A DNA stretch of 64,000 nt from the NCBI GenBank assembly GCA_022842725.1, contig JALHOZ010000011.1, positions 60,398-124,397 of the forward strand, in the 5' to 3' direction. Shown here one piece after another: positions 9,207-18,111 of this stretch. Position 1 is the stretch's first letter, and every line of letters begins with the position of its first letter. Below the pieces are notes generated by a model that was not told where the DNA came from, made no database searches, and saw only the letters and a program-made list of their open reading frames with translations. Both the position numbers and the translations under genes were made by a program. This DNA comes from Saprospiraceae bacterium. Its GTDB lineage: Bacteria; Bacteroidota; Bacteroidia; Chitinophagales; Saprospiraceae.

Positions 9207-10580
9207 ATGATAGCAGCAGTAATTTTAGTATTTGTTATAGGGTATTTATCGATTGTATTTGAACATCCGCTGAAGTTGGACAAAACTGTGCCGGCTCTTA
9301 TGATGGGTGCCATCATGTGGGCTTTAGTTGCCCTGGGGTATAATTATGGTTTGTTGGAAATCATAGATGGTCATGCTCATACATCTACACTTTTTGGCGT
9401 GACAGACCCTGTTAAAATTGTTGAAGGACAGGATTTCTTTTCTGCGACCCTTATCCACCACATAGGTAAAATTGCTGAAATACTCATCTTTTTAATCGGT
9501 GCCATGACCATTGTGGAACTTATAGATATGCACAGAGGTTTTGAGGTCTTAAAAGAATCAATAAAAACAAAAAATAAGCGAAAATTAATGGTTATTATTA
9601 CCATAATAACATTTTTTCTTTCCTCTATAATCGACAATCTTACGACTACCATTATTATGATTAGTCTCCTAAGGAAATTAATCAAAGACCGAGATGAAAG
9701 ATTATGGTACGTTTGTTTAGTAATTATTGCAGCCAATGCGGGTGGAGCGTGGTCTCCTATTGGAGATGTAACTACGACCATGTTGTGGATAGGTAAAAAG
9801 GTTTCTACAGGTGACCTTATAGTCAATCTCATTTTGCCATCTATTATTTGTACCGTTGTACCGTTGTTTTTTGCACTTCGCAAAAAAATGTTTGATGGTG
9901 AATTGGTAATTGAAAAAAATGATGAGGATTATCAAGGTAAATTATTAAGCAGTAAAACGATGCTTATTCTGGGGCTATTTATGATCGTTTTTGTTCCCAT
10001 TTTTAAAACAATTACCCACCTTCCTCCATATGTAGGAATGATGCTGAGTCTTGCCGTTGTCTGGCTGGTTTCAGAATATATTCATCCTGAAGAAAATTTT
10101 ACTGAAGAACTCAAACATAAATATTCTCCACATAAGGCACTTTCCAGAATTGAGCTGTCAAGTATTCTTTTTTTCTTAGGTATATTAATGGCTGTTGCTG
10201 CATTAGAGACTATGGTTGTCGGAGGCGTTGGCACTTTACAATATCTTGCTCAGGGATTGGAAAAAGCTATACCAGACCAAAATATTGTAATTATATTTTT
10301 AGGTATTACGTCTGCAATTATAGACAATGTTCCTTTGGTAGCTGCTTCTATGGGAATGTATACTTTTCCGATTGACCACAGTGTGTGGCATTTTATAGCC
10401 TATGCCGCAGGTACAGGGGGAAGTATGCTAATTATCGGTTCTGCTGCAGGAGTAGCTGCAATGGGTATGGAACGTATTAACTTTATTTGGTATTTAAAAA
10501 ATATAACCTTATATGCCTTTATAGGGTATATTGCCGGTTGCGGTCTCTATATTGCCATGGCTCCATTTTTACACGGTTAA
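9207..10580 (+). CDS. nhaD: Na+/H+ antiporter, NhaD type
   Basis: An inner-membrane antiporter of the ion transporter superfamily that exchanges Na+ (or Li+) for H+. It has 457 residues with about a dozen hydrophobic segments. Characteristic stretches include LIFLIGAMTIVELIDMHRGF, the polar-membrane motifs SSIIDNLTTTIIMISLLRK and GAWSPIGDVTTTMLWI in the first half, and the repeat-related AIIDNVPLVAASMGMY plus GTGGSMLIIGSAAGVAAMG in the second. The paired IIDN motifs are the expected inverted-repeat ion-binding sites. A -7 box precedes it. The next gene starts 23 bases after the stop and may be co-transcribed. Confidence 0.93.
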   Translation: MIAAVILVFVIGYLSIVFEHPLKLDKTVPALMMGAIMWALVALGYNYGLLEIIDGHAHTSTLFGVTDPVKIVEGQDFFSATLIHHIGKIAEILIFLIGAMTIVELIDMHRGFEVLKESIKTKNKRKLMVIITIITFFLSSIIDNLTTTIIMISLLRKLIKDRDERLWYVCLVIIAANAGGAWSPIGDVTTTMLWIGKKVSTGDLIVNLILPSIICTVVPLFFALRKKMFDGELVIEKNDEDYQGKLLSSKTMLILGLFMIVFVPIFKTITHLPPYVGMMLSLAVVWLVSEYIHPEENFTEELKHKYSPHKALSRIELSSILFFLGILMAVAALETMVVGGVGTLQYLAQGLEKAIPDQNIVIIFLGITSAIIDNVPLVAASMGMYTFPIDHSVWHFIAYAAGTGGSMLIIGSAAGVAAMGMERINFIWYLKNITLYAFIGYIAGCGLYIAMAPFLHG

Positions 10581-10603
10581 ACGAGCACCTATGGATTTTT
10601 AAC

Positions 10604-12007
10604 ATGGAGTTTTCCCGAACTAATATCGTTTATACCTTTTTGGTATTGCTGTATATTTGTTTGTGGGCTTCGAGTGTTAACGACTTTTTTTTCTGGGATA
10701 CCATTCAATTAGGTTCCAAACAAGCACATTTTTTTTACGAAGCAAGTGAATTTTCGCTGCTTCTTCCCAATGAAATTGATAGTGGACACTTTCCGCTATT
10801 TGGGTTGTATCTGTCTGTTTGGTGGGATATTTTCGGAAAAACATTATTTGTTTCTCATCTTGCTATGTTACCCTGGGTGTTGTGGATTATATATGTAATT
10901 TTCAGGCTAACGACAATCTATTGCTCCGAAAACTACAGATATTTGATGTTATTCATCGTGTGTCTGGAACCAACCCTGCTGGCACAGATCACGTTAATTT
11001 CCCCTGATGTTATTTTGGTTGCTTCTTTTTTATCCGTTTGGTTGTATTATCAAAAAAATAACGCTGTTTTACTATCAGTATTTGTTCTGGTACTTTCATT
11101 AATCAGTCTAAGGGGATTTATGGTCGCCGGGGCTTTATTTGCCTCTGCTGGTTTGATTTGGTTTCAGGATAAAAAGAACAAAAAATCCTTCCAAATGATA
11201 CCGGCTTTTTTACCCGGCATGATTGCTGTTCTTTTGTTTTTGGGGTATCATTATCAAAAAAGCGCATGGATCGGATTTCATGAAGACTCTCCCTGGTCAC
11301 CCAGCTTTACCAAAGTCAGTTTTTCAGGAATATTGTACAACAGCGGACTTTTTGTGTGGCGTATGCTTGATTTTGGACGAGTGGGTATTTTTATACTTTT
11401 GATTTATATTCTACAAAAAGAAAAAAGATCATTCGGGTTTACCACCAATTTTATGTTTGTATCAGGAATCTTGACAACTCTCGTCCTGGCAGGGGTTACT
11501 ATAGGTTTTCAAAGTCTTACTGCTCACCGGTATTATATGCCTTTATACCTGATTTTTTTAATTGCTTCCCTTCATCTTCTATATCAATCGGGTCTCACCT
11601 CTGTGCTAAAAAAAAGAATATCCTTAGGTTTGGCTTTGTGTCTGATCACCGGACATTTCTGGGTTTATCCCAATGGAGTTTCAAAAGGATGGGACTCCAG
11701 TCTTAGTTTCAGACCGGTATTTTCATTATATGATGATATGGAAAAATATTTAAAAATAAAGGGTATTGAAAAAAAAGAAGTGACAACCTTTTTTCCGTTT
11801 TTATCACTGGAAAAATATTGGAAATTAAACGAATCCACAGATTGTTTCGTGAATTCAGGACAACAAAAAACAAAATATTTATTGTTATCTAATATTCATA
11901 ATGATGCACCGGATTCCTTATTTAATATATATTCAAAGGAAAATGCATTATATTATGTAAAAAGTGGCGCTGTCTGGATGGGACTATTTCAAACCACAAA
12001 ACAATAA
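10604..12007 (+). CDS. Multi-pass membrane protein, GT-C (family 39-like) glycosyltransferase candidate
   Basis: The product has 467 residues, with an N-terminal membrane segment (IVYTFLVLLYICLWA), then a polar loop and further hydrophobic helices across the rest. The loop segment SGHFPLFGLYLSVWWDIFGKTLFVSHLAML resembles in layout the HPPLY...FG...A motif of ArnT/PMT-type GT-C transferases that use lipid-linked sugars. The usual acidic pair in the first loop is only loosely matched, so the activity is uncertain. The ATG at 10604 is preferred because a longer frame would overlap nhaD by nearly 100 bases. The C-terminal about 100 residues are soluble-like. It converges on the cytochrome peroxidase gene 39 bases away. 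Confidence 0.6.
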   Translation: MEFSRTNIVYTFLVLLYICLWASSVNDFFFWDTIQLGSKQAHFFYEASEFSLLLPNEIDSGHFPLFGLYLSVWWDIFGKTLFVSHLAMLPWVLWIIYVIFRLTTIYCSENYRYLMLFIVCLEPTLLAQITLISPDVILVASFLSVWLYYQKNNAVLLSVFVLVLSLISLRGFMVAGALFASAGLIWFQDKKNKKSFQMIPAFLPGMIAVLLFLGYHYQKSAWIGFHEDSPWSPSFTKVSFSGILYNSGLFVWRMLDFGRVGIFILLIYILQKEKRSFGFTTNFMFVSGILTTLVLAGVTIGFQSLTAHRYYMPLYLIFLIASLHLLYQSGLTSVLKKRISLGLALCLITGHFWVYPNGVSKGWDSSLSFRPVFSLYDDMEKYLKIKGIEKKEVTTFFPFLSLEKYWKLNESTDCFVNSGQQKTKYLLLSNIHNDAPDSLFNIYSKENALYYVKSGAVWMGLFQTTKQ

Positions 12008-12046
12008 CACCTTCCGGAAAACTTTTGATCCTGAGAAAAAAAACAA

Positions 12047-13000
12047 CTATTTTTCAGCCTTTAAAAAGCGATAGTCTGTTAAAGAAATCAGAAATGCTTC
12101 AAGGTCTTCCTTTTCTTCCGAAGTCAAACCTAAAGGTTTGAGCAAGAGGGTATCCATATTGATAGCATGACCCACCATAGATTTTGGATTGTCATAATAC
12201 TCAATCACTTCTTTTAGGGTTTTAAAACTACCATCGTGCATGTAAGGACCTGTGACTGCAACATTACGCAAACCGGGAACTTTAAACTTTCCGAGATCAT
12301 CCTTTAATCCGGTCACTTCAAATCTTCCCTTATCTTTATATTTTACTTCATCGTATAAACCGATATTTTTGAATTCATCCCCGGTAAAATCGGGTCCGAA
12401 ATGACAATCAAAACATTTGGTTTTGTCACTGATAAACAGCTTTCTTCCTCTTTTTGCAGATTCTGACAAAACCGTTTTGTCGCCGGCAATATACCTGTCA
12501 AAAGGCGAATCATCGGTTTCAAGACTCTCTTCGAATGCAGCTATAGCCTTTGCAATATTGGTTTCGTTTGGTGGCGTTTGATAAATATCGTAAAACCACT
12601 TATTATATTGTTTATGATTCTGAAGACGGACAACCAAATCTTTCATTTTCAAATTCATTTCCATAGGGTCTTCTATTGGAAAATGTACCTGATCCACCAA
12701 GGAAGGTGCACGACCATCAAAAAACATAATGCTACGGAAAGCCATATTCATTACGGAAGGAGCGTTTCTTCTACCCAGGACACCCCCTACCCCGGGACTG
12801 ATGGCAACCGTATCCGCAAAAGCAAATTCCGGTTTATGACATGTCGCACAAGAAATGGTACTATCCAATGACAAAATGGGATCAAAAAAGAGCAACTCAC
12901 CCAATTCCTTTTCTGTGCCCGGATCTTTGAGAGGCGAAGATTTGAAAGAAGGTTGTATGAACAGCGCCAATAAAACCAAAACTCCGAATATCCTTATCAT
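12047..13000 (-). CDS. Di-haem cytochrome c peroxidase (MauG/CcpA family)
   Basis: Periplasmic di-haem enzyme that reduces H2O2 using electrons from small cytochromes. It has 317 residues: a signal/anchor (MIRIFGVLVLLALFIQPSF), a first haem site CATCHK (about residue 55-60) and a second CFDCH. Family landmarks are present: GKLLFFDP-like GELLFFDPILS, GRRNAPSVMNMAF, FDGRAPSLVDQ, and KVPGLRNVAVTGPYMHDGSFKTLKEVI with the distal Met region. The ATG at 13000 is chosen because it starts a clean signal sequence and a -7 box lies just upstream. A further in-frame extension is possible but would start before that promoter. Confidence 0.92.
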   Translation of the reverse strand: MIRIFGVLVLLALFIQPSFKSSPLKDPGTEKELGELLFFDPILSLDSTISCATCHKPEFAFADTVAISPGVGGVLGRRNAPSVMNMAFRSIMFFDGRAPSLVDQVHFPIEDPMEMNLKMKDLVVRLQNHKQYNKWFYDIYQTPPNETNIAKAIAAFEESLETDDSPFDRYIAGDKTVLSESAKRGRKLFISDKTKCFDCHFGPDFTGDEFKNIGLYDEVKYKDKGRFEVTGLKDDLGKFKVPGLRNVAVTGPYMHDGSFKTLKEVIEYYDNPKSMVGHAINMDTLLLKPLGLTSEEKEDLEAFLISLTDYRFLKAEK

Positions 13001-13019
13001 AAATTGGATTAAACAAAAA

Positions 13020-13051
13020 CAAAAATATAGTTTACCAACTAAAAAAAACAA
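13020..13051 (-). promoter_or_regulatory. Promoter candidate for the cytochrome c peroxidase gene
   Basis: On the minus strand, TTG (13051-13049), a 21-base spacer and TATTTTTG (13027-13020) fit the -33/-7 pattern. The box lies about 20 bases before the ATG at 13000. The tract is A/T-rich, so a chance match is possible. Confidence 0.45.
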
Positions 13052-13103
13052 TTTACAGGACAAAATTAATAAACTTACAGGATTAAAACAGTGACCTGTG
13101 TCA

Positions 13104-13140
13104 TATAAAAAAAGGCAGAACATCTACACTGTTCTGCCTT
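13104..13140 (-). terminator. Strong rho-independent terminator
   Basis: AAGGCAGAACA (13112-13122) pairs perfectly with TGTTCTGCCTT (13130-13140) across a 7-base loop. On the minus strand the stem is followed by a run of seven T. It ends the small membrane-protein gene and insulates the peroxidase promoter. Confidence 0.9.
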
Positions 13141-13175
13141 CTTTCTTAACTACTTAAAATTCTATTTATGAAAAC

Positions 13176-13397
13176 TTAAACTTCAAAACCAAACAGTACT
13201 TTTACAGCTTTTGCCAGAGTACCAATCAGACCCTCTTCAAAGGTTACAACGGATAATAATGGTTTGTGTTCGACACTAATATTTTGATCTTGTATATATA
13301 AATACACAAAAGCAAAAATACTCAGAGCTATCAAAATACCGGTAAAAACACCAGGTATCATACTTTTTACTTTGGAAATAAAGTTTACATGAACCAT
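13176..13397 (-). CDS. Small single-span membrane protein, unknown function
   Basis: The product has 73 residues when started at the ATG at 13397 (MVHVNFISKVKSMIPG). It has one membrane helix (GVFTGILIALSIFAFVYLYI), a short polar segment and a C-terminal part, GLIGTLAKAVKVLFGFEV, that may form an amphipathic helix. The longer frame needs a TTG start lying inside the promoter box, so it is rejected. It is a monocistronic gene with its own promoter and a strong terminator, which argues that it is a real gene. I recognise no family. Confidence 0.6.
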   Translation of the reverse strand: MVHVNFISKVKSMIPGVFTGILIALSIFAFVYLYIQDQNISVEHKPLLSVVTFEEGLIGTLAKAVKVLFGFEV

Positions 13398-13414
13398 ATC
13401 AAACCTGTTTTGTA

Positions 13415-13422
13415 CAAACGTA
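13415..13422 (-). promoter_or_regulatory. -7 promoter box of the small membrane protein gene
   Basis: Reads TACGTTTG on the minus strand, 17 bases before the ATG at 13397. No convincing -33 box is seen. Confidence 0.5.
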
Positions 13423-13757
13423 AATATCAAACTATAAAATTACGTACTTAGTTCCTTAAAAGTCTGATTTTTAAAAAAATTAACACAATTTTAGGAAAAA
13501 ATCATGTCCACCACCGAAACATAGCCATAATAAAGCATCCAATCATTTAACCTTGTAATAGCTAAAAAGTTAGCGGTTATACAACTACCCATGATAACAT
13601 GTCTAATAATAATCAAGCAGGATTTCAAACTTTACCCATGATTTTATGGGCGGACTATTTTAAAAATTAAATCCCTTTTTACTCTTTAATAATTGGACAG
13701 ATATCAGGAGTTATATAAAATTAACTGAGAAAAAAACTCACTTTCAAGGTAAAATGT
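13423..13757. other. Intergenic stretch without a gene
   Basis: Divergent intergenic region, AT-rich, with stop codons in all frames. The only structure I see is a small hairpin, CCCAT (13635-13639) with ATGGG (13646-13650). Confidence 0.6.
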
Positions 13758-13765
13758 TACTTTTG
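13758..13765 (+). promoter_or_regulatory. -7 promoter box
   Basis: TACTTTTG matches TAnnTTTG and lies 44 bases before the ATG at 13810. No clear -33 box. Confidence 0.45.
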
Positions 13766-13809
13766 CCCTATCAATCATTTTTATTTTAACTTAAAACAAA
13801 ACAAATTCC

Positions 13810-14520
13810 ATGAAAAATGTAAGCATTTTATTATTTTTCCTTTTTGTTACCATCACCTCGTCTTTTGGACAAAGTTTTCTCCAAGGTTACGATTTATTTT
13901 CTAACAACAAGGAATCCTATTTTACAATGAGCAATGGTGAAGAACTTGTTGCCACCATCGATAAAATCAAAAGAAAAAAAGGTTTGATTCTTCAAATTAA
14001 TGTAAAACTTGCAGATGGTCAAAAAAGAACATTAAAGCCTGATGATATCAAAAGCATGTTTTTGCCACCAAGTGGATTTGACAAATTAGCAAAGTTCAAT
14101 GACAAAATTTCAAATCTGAATGAATTGGAAAAAGACAGGTCTTTACATCAGGAATACGTCAAAGAAGGTTACGTTTACTTCGAAAATTGTGAAGTACAGA
14201 TTAAAAAGAAAACAATGAAATTGCTGATGCAATTGGTCAATCCGGGCTTTGCCAGCAAAATCAAAGTTTTTCATGACCCTTATGCTGCCGAAACCGCTTC
14301 CATCGGAGTAGGAGGTATGACCGTTGCAGGAGGAATTGACAAATCATATTATATTAAAAAAGGTAATGACAAAGCGTTCAGATTATTAAGCAAAGAATAC
14401 AGAAAAATCTGGAAAGATATTTATGGAAATTGTAAAGAATTGGAAAAAGAAGTTGGTACCAAAAAAGATTGGAAGAACTTCGAACAACACGTTTATTTTT
14501 ACGATCAGAATTGTATGTAA
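13810..14520 (+). CDS. Secreted protein of unknown function
   Basis: The product has 236 residues. A signal peptide (MKNVSILLFFLFVTITSSFGQ) precedes a mature domain. Its first part, YFTMSNGEELVATIDKIKRKKGLILQINVKL, has the alternating pattern of a small beta-domain. Later segments are YVYFENCEVQIKKKTMKLLMQLVNPGFASKIKVFHDP and a glycine-rich GVGGMTVAGGIDKSYYIKKG, before a helical C-terminus with two cysteines. I do not recognise a named family. It has its own promoter and terminator, so it is monocistronic. Probably periplasmic or outer-membrane-associated. Confidence 0.7.
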   Translation: MKNVSILLFFLFVTITSSFGQSFLQGYDLFSNNKESYFTMSNGEELVATIDKIKRKKGLILQINVKLADGQKRTLKPDDIKSMFLPPSGFDKLAKFNDKISNLNELEKDRSLHQEYVKEGYVYFENCEVQIKKKTMKLLMQLVNPGFASKIKVFHDPYAAETASIGVGGMTVAGGIDKSYYIKKGNDKAFRLLSKEYRKIWKDIYGNCKELEKEVGTKKDWKNFEQHVYFYDQNCM

Positions 14521-14540
14521 GCGGACGTAAATAATTTAAA

Positions 14541-14577
14541 AAGCCTTTTCAAAAATAACTGAAAAGGCTTTTTTTAT
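14541..14577 (+). terminator. Rho-independent terminator
   Basis: AAGCCTTTTC (14541-14550) pairs with GAAAAGGCTT (14561-14570) across a 10-base loop, followed by a T-tract. It ends the upstream + gene and, being A-rich on the far side, may also serve the convergent pectate-lyase-like gene. Confidence 0.85.
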
Positions 14578-14581
14578 TCCT

Positions 14582-16303
14582 TTATTTTGAAATAACGAAT
14601 TTTTCAGAAGATAACACTTCCCCATTCACAGGATCTTTGGCCGACAAAATATACAAACCACCTGTCAGTTCGCTAACATCAATTTTTGTATCTGCCTGAT
14701 AAGATGATATTTGTTTTACTGATTTACCAAACATATTAAAGATTTCTATATCAAATGATGCAGCAAAACCATTTTTATCAAAACTCAACCGGATCTCATC
14801 AAATCCGGGGTTGGGTATGATGCGTAAAGTTTGGGGATACCATATGTCATTTTGAACAAAAGTAGGAAAACCCTCAATCTGACAATTTGAACTAGTATAA
14901 CCGTTGACCAAAGCATCCGACAAACAGTTCAGATAACATTCCAGATTGGTATAACCTGACGTTCCGGTCACTGATTGTGAAAAAGTAGTCAAATTATGAT
15001 CCTGAACTAAAGGATTGCCGCCCATGACCTCTTCCCAATAATCCGGCATTCCGTCGCTATCTCCATCCGCCGGGGGTAAAACATTATTTTCCACCAAAAA
15101 GGCATCGTCTGCTCCGGCCTGATCAACAGGAAGATACAACATTTGATTTTGAAGGACAGGCATCATCATCCTGTGGTCCATCTGATCTCTGGGAAAAGCT
15201 CCAACATGTTGTCCGATATAATCCACTAACTCAGCCATCGAATGGTAACCGATTTCCGGAAACAAAAACCTTTGATTAGACCGGTTGGCAATTCCAAAAT
15301 CAGTATTCGGGTGGCCATCCGGGAAATCATTACAACAATAAAACAAATCGTAATCGGTATATTGAGGATAAAGATTTAGCTTATTACCAGAAAAAAATAA
15401 TTGATTCTGAGTAAAATGTAACAGATCGTGATGAAACATACCATTGCTGTAAGTTGGTCTGGCAATTGAAACATTTTTTACCGCATTCATCTTTACAAAA
15501 AACTGCCCACCAAACCCTGTATTTCCTTCATACCATTGTTCAATCTGCGGATCCCAAAACAGATTATTGGACAATTCAATATGAATGGTTTTACCGTTAC
15601 AAAAAGGTGTTTCGCATGATATTTCAGGCATCCTGCCACCAATACGATTCCAAATATTATGATGAATACTGATACTATCAAGGACGGAAGAACTTTCAGA
15701 ATAATTGATCAACATACCTCCGAGATTGGCATGTCCTCCCAAAGTTTCTCCCAAAATACAATGTTGGATTGTCAACCTCCCTGACCTTGATATATCGACA
15801 GCTTCATCCGCTGCGTGTTGGAAAGAACAATGATCTATCATGGCATTATGAACACCCCCGAGTGTAATACCATCTTCAGCCAACCAATTTGTAGTGGGAA
15901 ATTTTGTTCTGTCTCCTATTCTGGAGCGTATATGACGAATAATAATATTAGACACTGAAGGTTGTGATTCATTATACATTTCAAGGCCACGCAAAATAAT
16001 GCCAGCAGGTGATGTCTGTCCGGCAAGGGTAAAATCACCTCTGCCTGCCGGTATTGAAAGGGTACCGGGAATGACACCACTCACCTTAAATAAAATGTAT
16101 CTCGGTCCTTCTGTTTGTAAAGCTTCAGACAGAGAACCCGGACCTGAAATATTGAGATTGGTTACATAAATGACTTTGCCTCCTCTTCCACCGGAAGCAG
16201 AAGCACCAAATCCTTCAGCACCCGGAAATGCCGGCTGAGCGTTGGCCTCAAAAAGTACAAAAAACAAAACAAAAACTAAAATACATTGTATTGCATACCT
16301 CAT
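14582..16303 (-). CDS. Secreted pectate-lyase-like protein with T9SS C-terminal sorting domain
   Basis: The product has 573 residues. A signal peptide (MRYAIQCILVFVLFFVLFEANAQ) precedes a right-handed parallel beta-helix of polysaccharide lyase family 1 type. Motifs are AFPGAEGFGASASGGRGG, GPGSLSEALQ, TLAGQTSPAGI, IIIRHIRSRIGD and the DHCSFQHAADEAVDISR strand that carries calcium/catalytic positions in the family. A DGDSDGMPDYWEE calcium-binding (thrombospondin-3-like) stretch lies near residue 420. The last about 80 residues form a type A T9SS sorting domain (IIPNPGFDEIRLSF ... GGLYIL ... EKFVISK). It is probably exported to the cell surface to cleave pectin-like uronans, although the substrate is inferred. 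The ATG at 16303 begins the signal peptide. Confidence 0.9.
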   Translation of the reverse strand: MRYAIQCILVFVLFFVLFEANAQPAFPGAEGFGASASGGRGGKVIYVTNLNISGPGSLSEALQTEGPRYILFKVSGVIPGTLSIPAGRGDFTLAGQTSPAGIILRGLEMYNESQPSVSNIIIRHIRSRIGDRTKFPTTNWLAEDGITLGGVHNAMIDHCSFQHAADEAVDISRSGRLTIQHCILGETLGGHANLGGMLINYSESSSVLDSISIHHNIWNRIGGRMPEISCETPFCNGKTIHIELSNNLFWDPQIEQWYEGNTGFGGQFFVKMNAVKNVSIARPTYSNGMFHHDLLHFTQNQLFFSGNKLNLYPQYTDYDLFYCCNDFPDGHPNTDFGIANRSNQRFLFPEIGYHSMAELVDYIGQHVGAFPRDQMDHRMMMPVLQNQMLYLPVDQAGADDAFLVENNVLPPADGDSDGMPDYWEEVMGGNPLVQDHNLTTFSQSVTGTSGYTNLECYLNCLSDALVNGYTSSNCQIEGFPTFVQNDIWYPQTLRIIPNPGFDEIRLSFDKNGFAASFDIEIFNMFGKSVKQISSYQADTKIDVSELTGGLYILSAKDPVNGEVLSSEKFVISK

Positions 16304-16405
16304 AATCAAGGATATAAACTTGTTATTTAATGGGTTAAATATACAATAATTTTATGTTTGTATATGAATCAATTAAAATATTTATACATCATATCAGAAA
16401 AAAAA

Positions 16406-16413
16406 CAAAAGTA
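16406..16413 (-). promoter_or_regulatory. Possible -7 box for the pectate-lyase-like gene
   Basis: Reads TACTTTTG on the minus strand, about 103 bases before the start codon. No -33 box is evident. Confidence 0.3.
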
Positions 16414-16441
16414 CAAATGCAGTTTTGTAAGTTTTAAAAAT

Positions 16442-16473
16442 AAAAAAAGGGCCAGGCGGGGAGCCTTGACCCG
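16442..16473 (-). terminator. Terminator downstream of ftsZ
   Basis: On the minus strand GGGTCAAGGC and GCCTGGCCC form a GC-rich imperfect stem with a short CCC-rich loop, followed by TTTTTTTATTTTT. It lies about 125 bases after the ftsZ stop and would end the dcw transcript. The bases between (16474-16599) hold no gene, only short local palindromes. Confidence 0.65.
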
Positions 16474-16599
16474 TAATGAATAAACCAAACTCATCTTCTG
16501 GAGATGATATAATAAAGACGAAAATCCAAAGTTATATACCTGCAATACCGGTAAAGGTGTACATCACTGTACGGGCAGGCATGGACATTATGCAGATGA

Positions 16600-18081
16600 T
16601 TAATCTACATTGTCATATAAAAAACTATTGTTGGAAATAAACACCGTGCCGTCATCCTCCATATTCACAGAATATTTTGACTTTTGAACAGCGGTATGTT
16701 GTGTTTCCTCTTCGAGGACAACATTCCTTCTGGCGTATGCCGGTACATTTTCAAGATCTGCAATGATTTTAGGATTATCAAGCGGCTTGCTGTTGGCTTT
16801 GCGCAAAAACTCTCTTCTGGCAGAATCTGCTTCTCTTTTTGCTTTCAACTCTTCACTCAAAACCCTTTGACCTTTATGATCTCTTTCGTTTTGGTTATTT
16901 GTTCTTGATCTGTCTTCCATTCCGTTTTGTTTGTTTCCTGAATGGGAAATATTTTGCGGAACATCTTCAAATTCAAAAACTGTTGCAGCACTACCATTAT
17001 CAAATTCCATTTCAAATTCATCTTCTTCGATAACAACAGAAAATGGTTTTTCAAGAGGAACTCTTTTTATTTCCTGTTTGGTCGAATCTGTTTTTTGAAA
17101 AGAAAATTCTTTTTTCTTGGAACTTCCTCCTTCAAATCCGGTAGCAATCAGTGTAATGATGATTTTTTCTCCCAAAGAGTCGTCATTACAATTACCCCAG
17201 ATCAAATCCGTACCATAACCGGCTTCTTCCTGCACATAATCAGTGATTTCGCCGATTTCATCCATGGTTACTTCCATGGTTCCGGACGTGATATTCAACA
17301 GGATGTGTTGAGCACCACGGATATCATTATCTTCCAACAAAGGAGAATTTAATGCTTCATGGATGGCTTTTCGGGCTCTGTCCTCACCATCTGCCACACC
17401 TGTACCCATAATGGCTACACCACTATTGCGCATGACAGTATTGACATCTTCAAAGTCAACATTTATATAACCCGGAACGGTAATAATTTCGGCAATTCCT
17501 TTTGCAGCTGTGGTGAGGATGTTGTCTGCCTGACCGAAAGCGGCTGTCAAACTTAAATTACCGTGCATTTCACGCAATTTGTCATTTGAAATCACCAGAA
17601 TTGAATCTACATTTTTTTTCAGCTGATCCAAACCTTCCAAAGCCTGACGTTGTCTTCTCATCCCTTCAAATTTGAAAGGTAAAGTGATAATAGCTACTGT
17701 CAGGATTTCCATTTCTTTGGCCACTTTGGCAATGATCGGAGCGGCACCTGTTCCAGTTCCACCGCCCATTCCGGCTGTGATAAACAACATTTTGGTACCG
17801 TCAGAGAGCCATTTGCGGATATCTTCAATAGATTCTATACAGGATTGTTTGCCAACTTCCGGTAAACTTCCGGCACCCCGTCCTTCTGTAAGGTTGGGTC
17901 CCAAAGCTATTTTTGTATTTACCGGATTATTTTCCAATGCCTGTGCATCTGTATTACATATGGCAAAATCCACGCCGTTGATCCCTTGTCTGAACATATG
18001 TCCGACCGCATTACCGCCGCCACCGCCGACGCCAATCACTTTTATAATGGATGTGTTATTTTTTTGTATATCGAATATCAT
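16600..18081 (-). CDS. ftsZ: Cell division protein FtsZ
   Basis: Tubulin-like GTPase that polymerises into the Z-ring at midcell. It has 493 residues. The GTP-binding GVGGGGGNAVGHM near residue 20 and the tubulin signature MGGGTGTGAAP near residue 110 are intact, and the T7 loop is NVDFEDVNTVM. After a long acidic and polar linker comes the conserved C-terminal peptide LENVPAYARRNV, the docking site for FtsA. It is followed by an about 40-residue tail ending in NNSFLYDNVD, which in my family knowledge is common in Bacteroidota. It is the last gene of the dcw cluster, 30 bases after ftsA. Confidence 0.98.
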   Translation of the reverse strand: MIFDIQKNNTSIIKVIGVGGGGGNAVGHMFRQGINGVDFAICNTDAQALENNPVNTKIALGPNLTEGRGAGSLPEVGKQSCIESIEDIRKWLSDGTKMLFITAGMGGGTGTGAAPIIAKVAKEMEILTVAIITLPFKFEGMRRQRQALEGLDQLKKNVDSILVISNDKLREMHGNLSLTAAFGQADNILTTAAKGIAEIITVPGYINVDFEDVNTVMRNSGVAIMGTGVADGEDRARKAIHEALNSPLLEDNDIRGAQHILLNITSGTMEVTMDEIGEITDYVQEEAGYGTDLIWGNCNDDSLGEKIIITLIATGFEGGSSKKKEFSFQKTDSTKQEIKRVPLEKPFSVVIEEDEFEMEFDNGSAATVFEFEDVPQNISHSGNKQNGMEDRSRTNNQNERDHKGQRVLSEELKAKREADSARREFLRKANSKPLDNPKIIADLENVPAYARRNVVLEEETQHTAVQKSKYSVNMEDDGTVFISNNSFLYDNVD

Positions 18082-18111
18082 AATGTCAATTTTTTAACGT
18101 CAAACAATGGA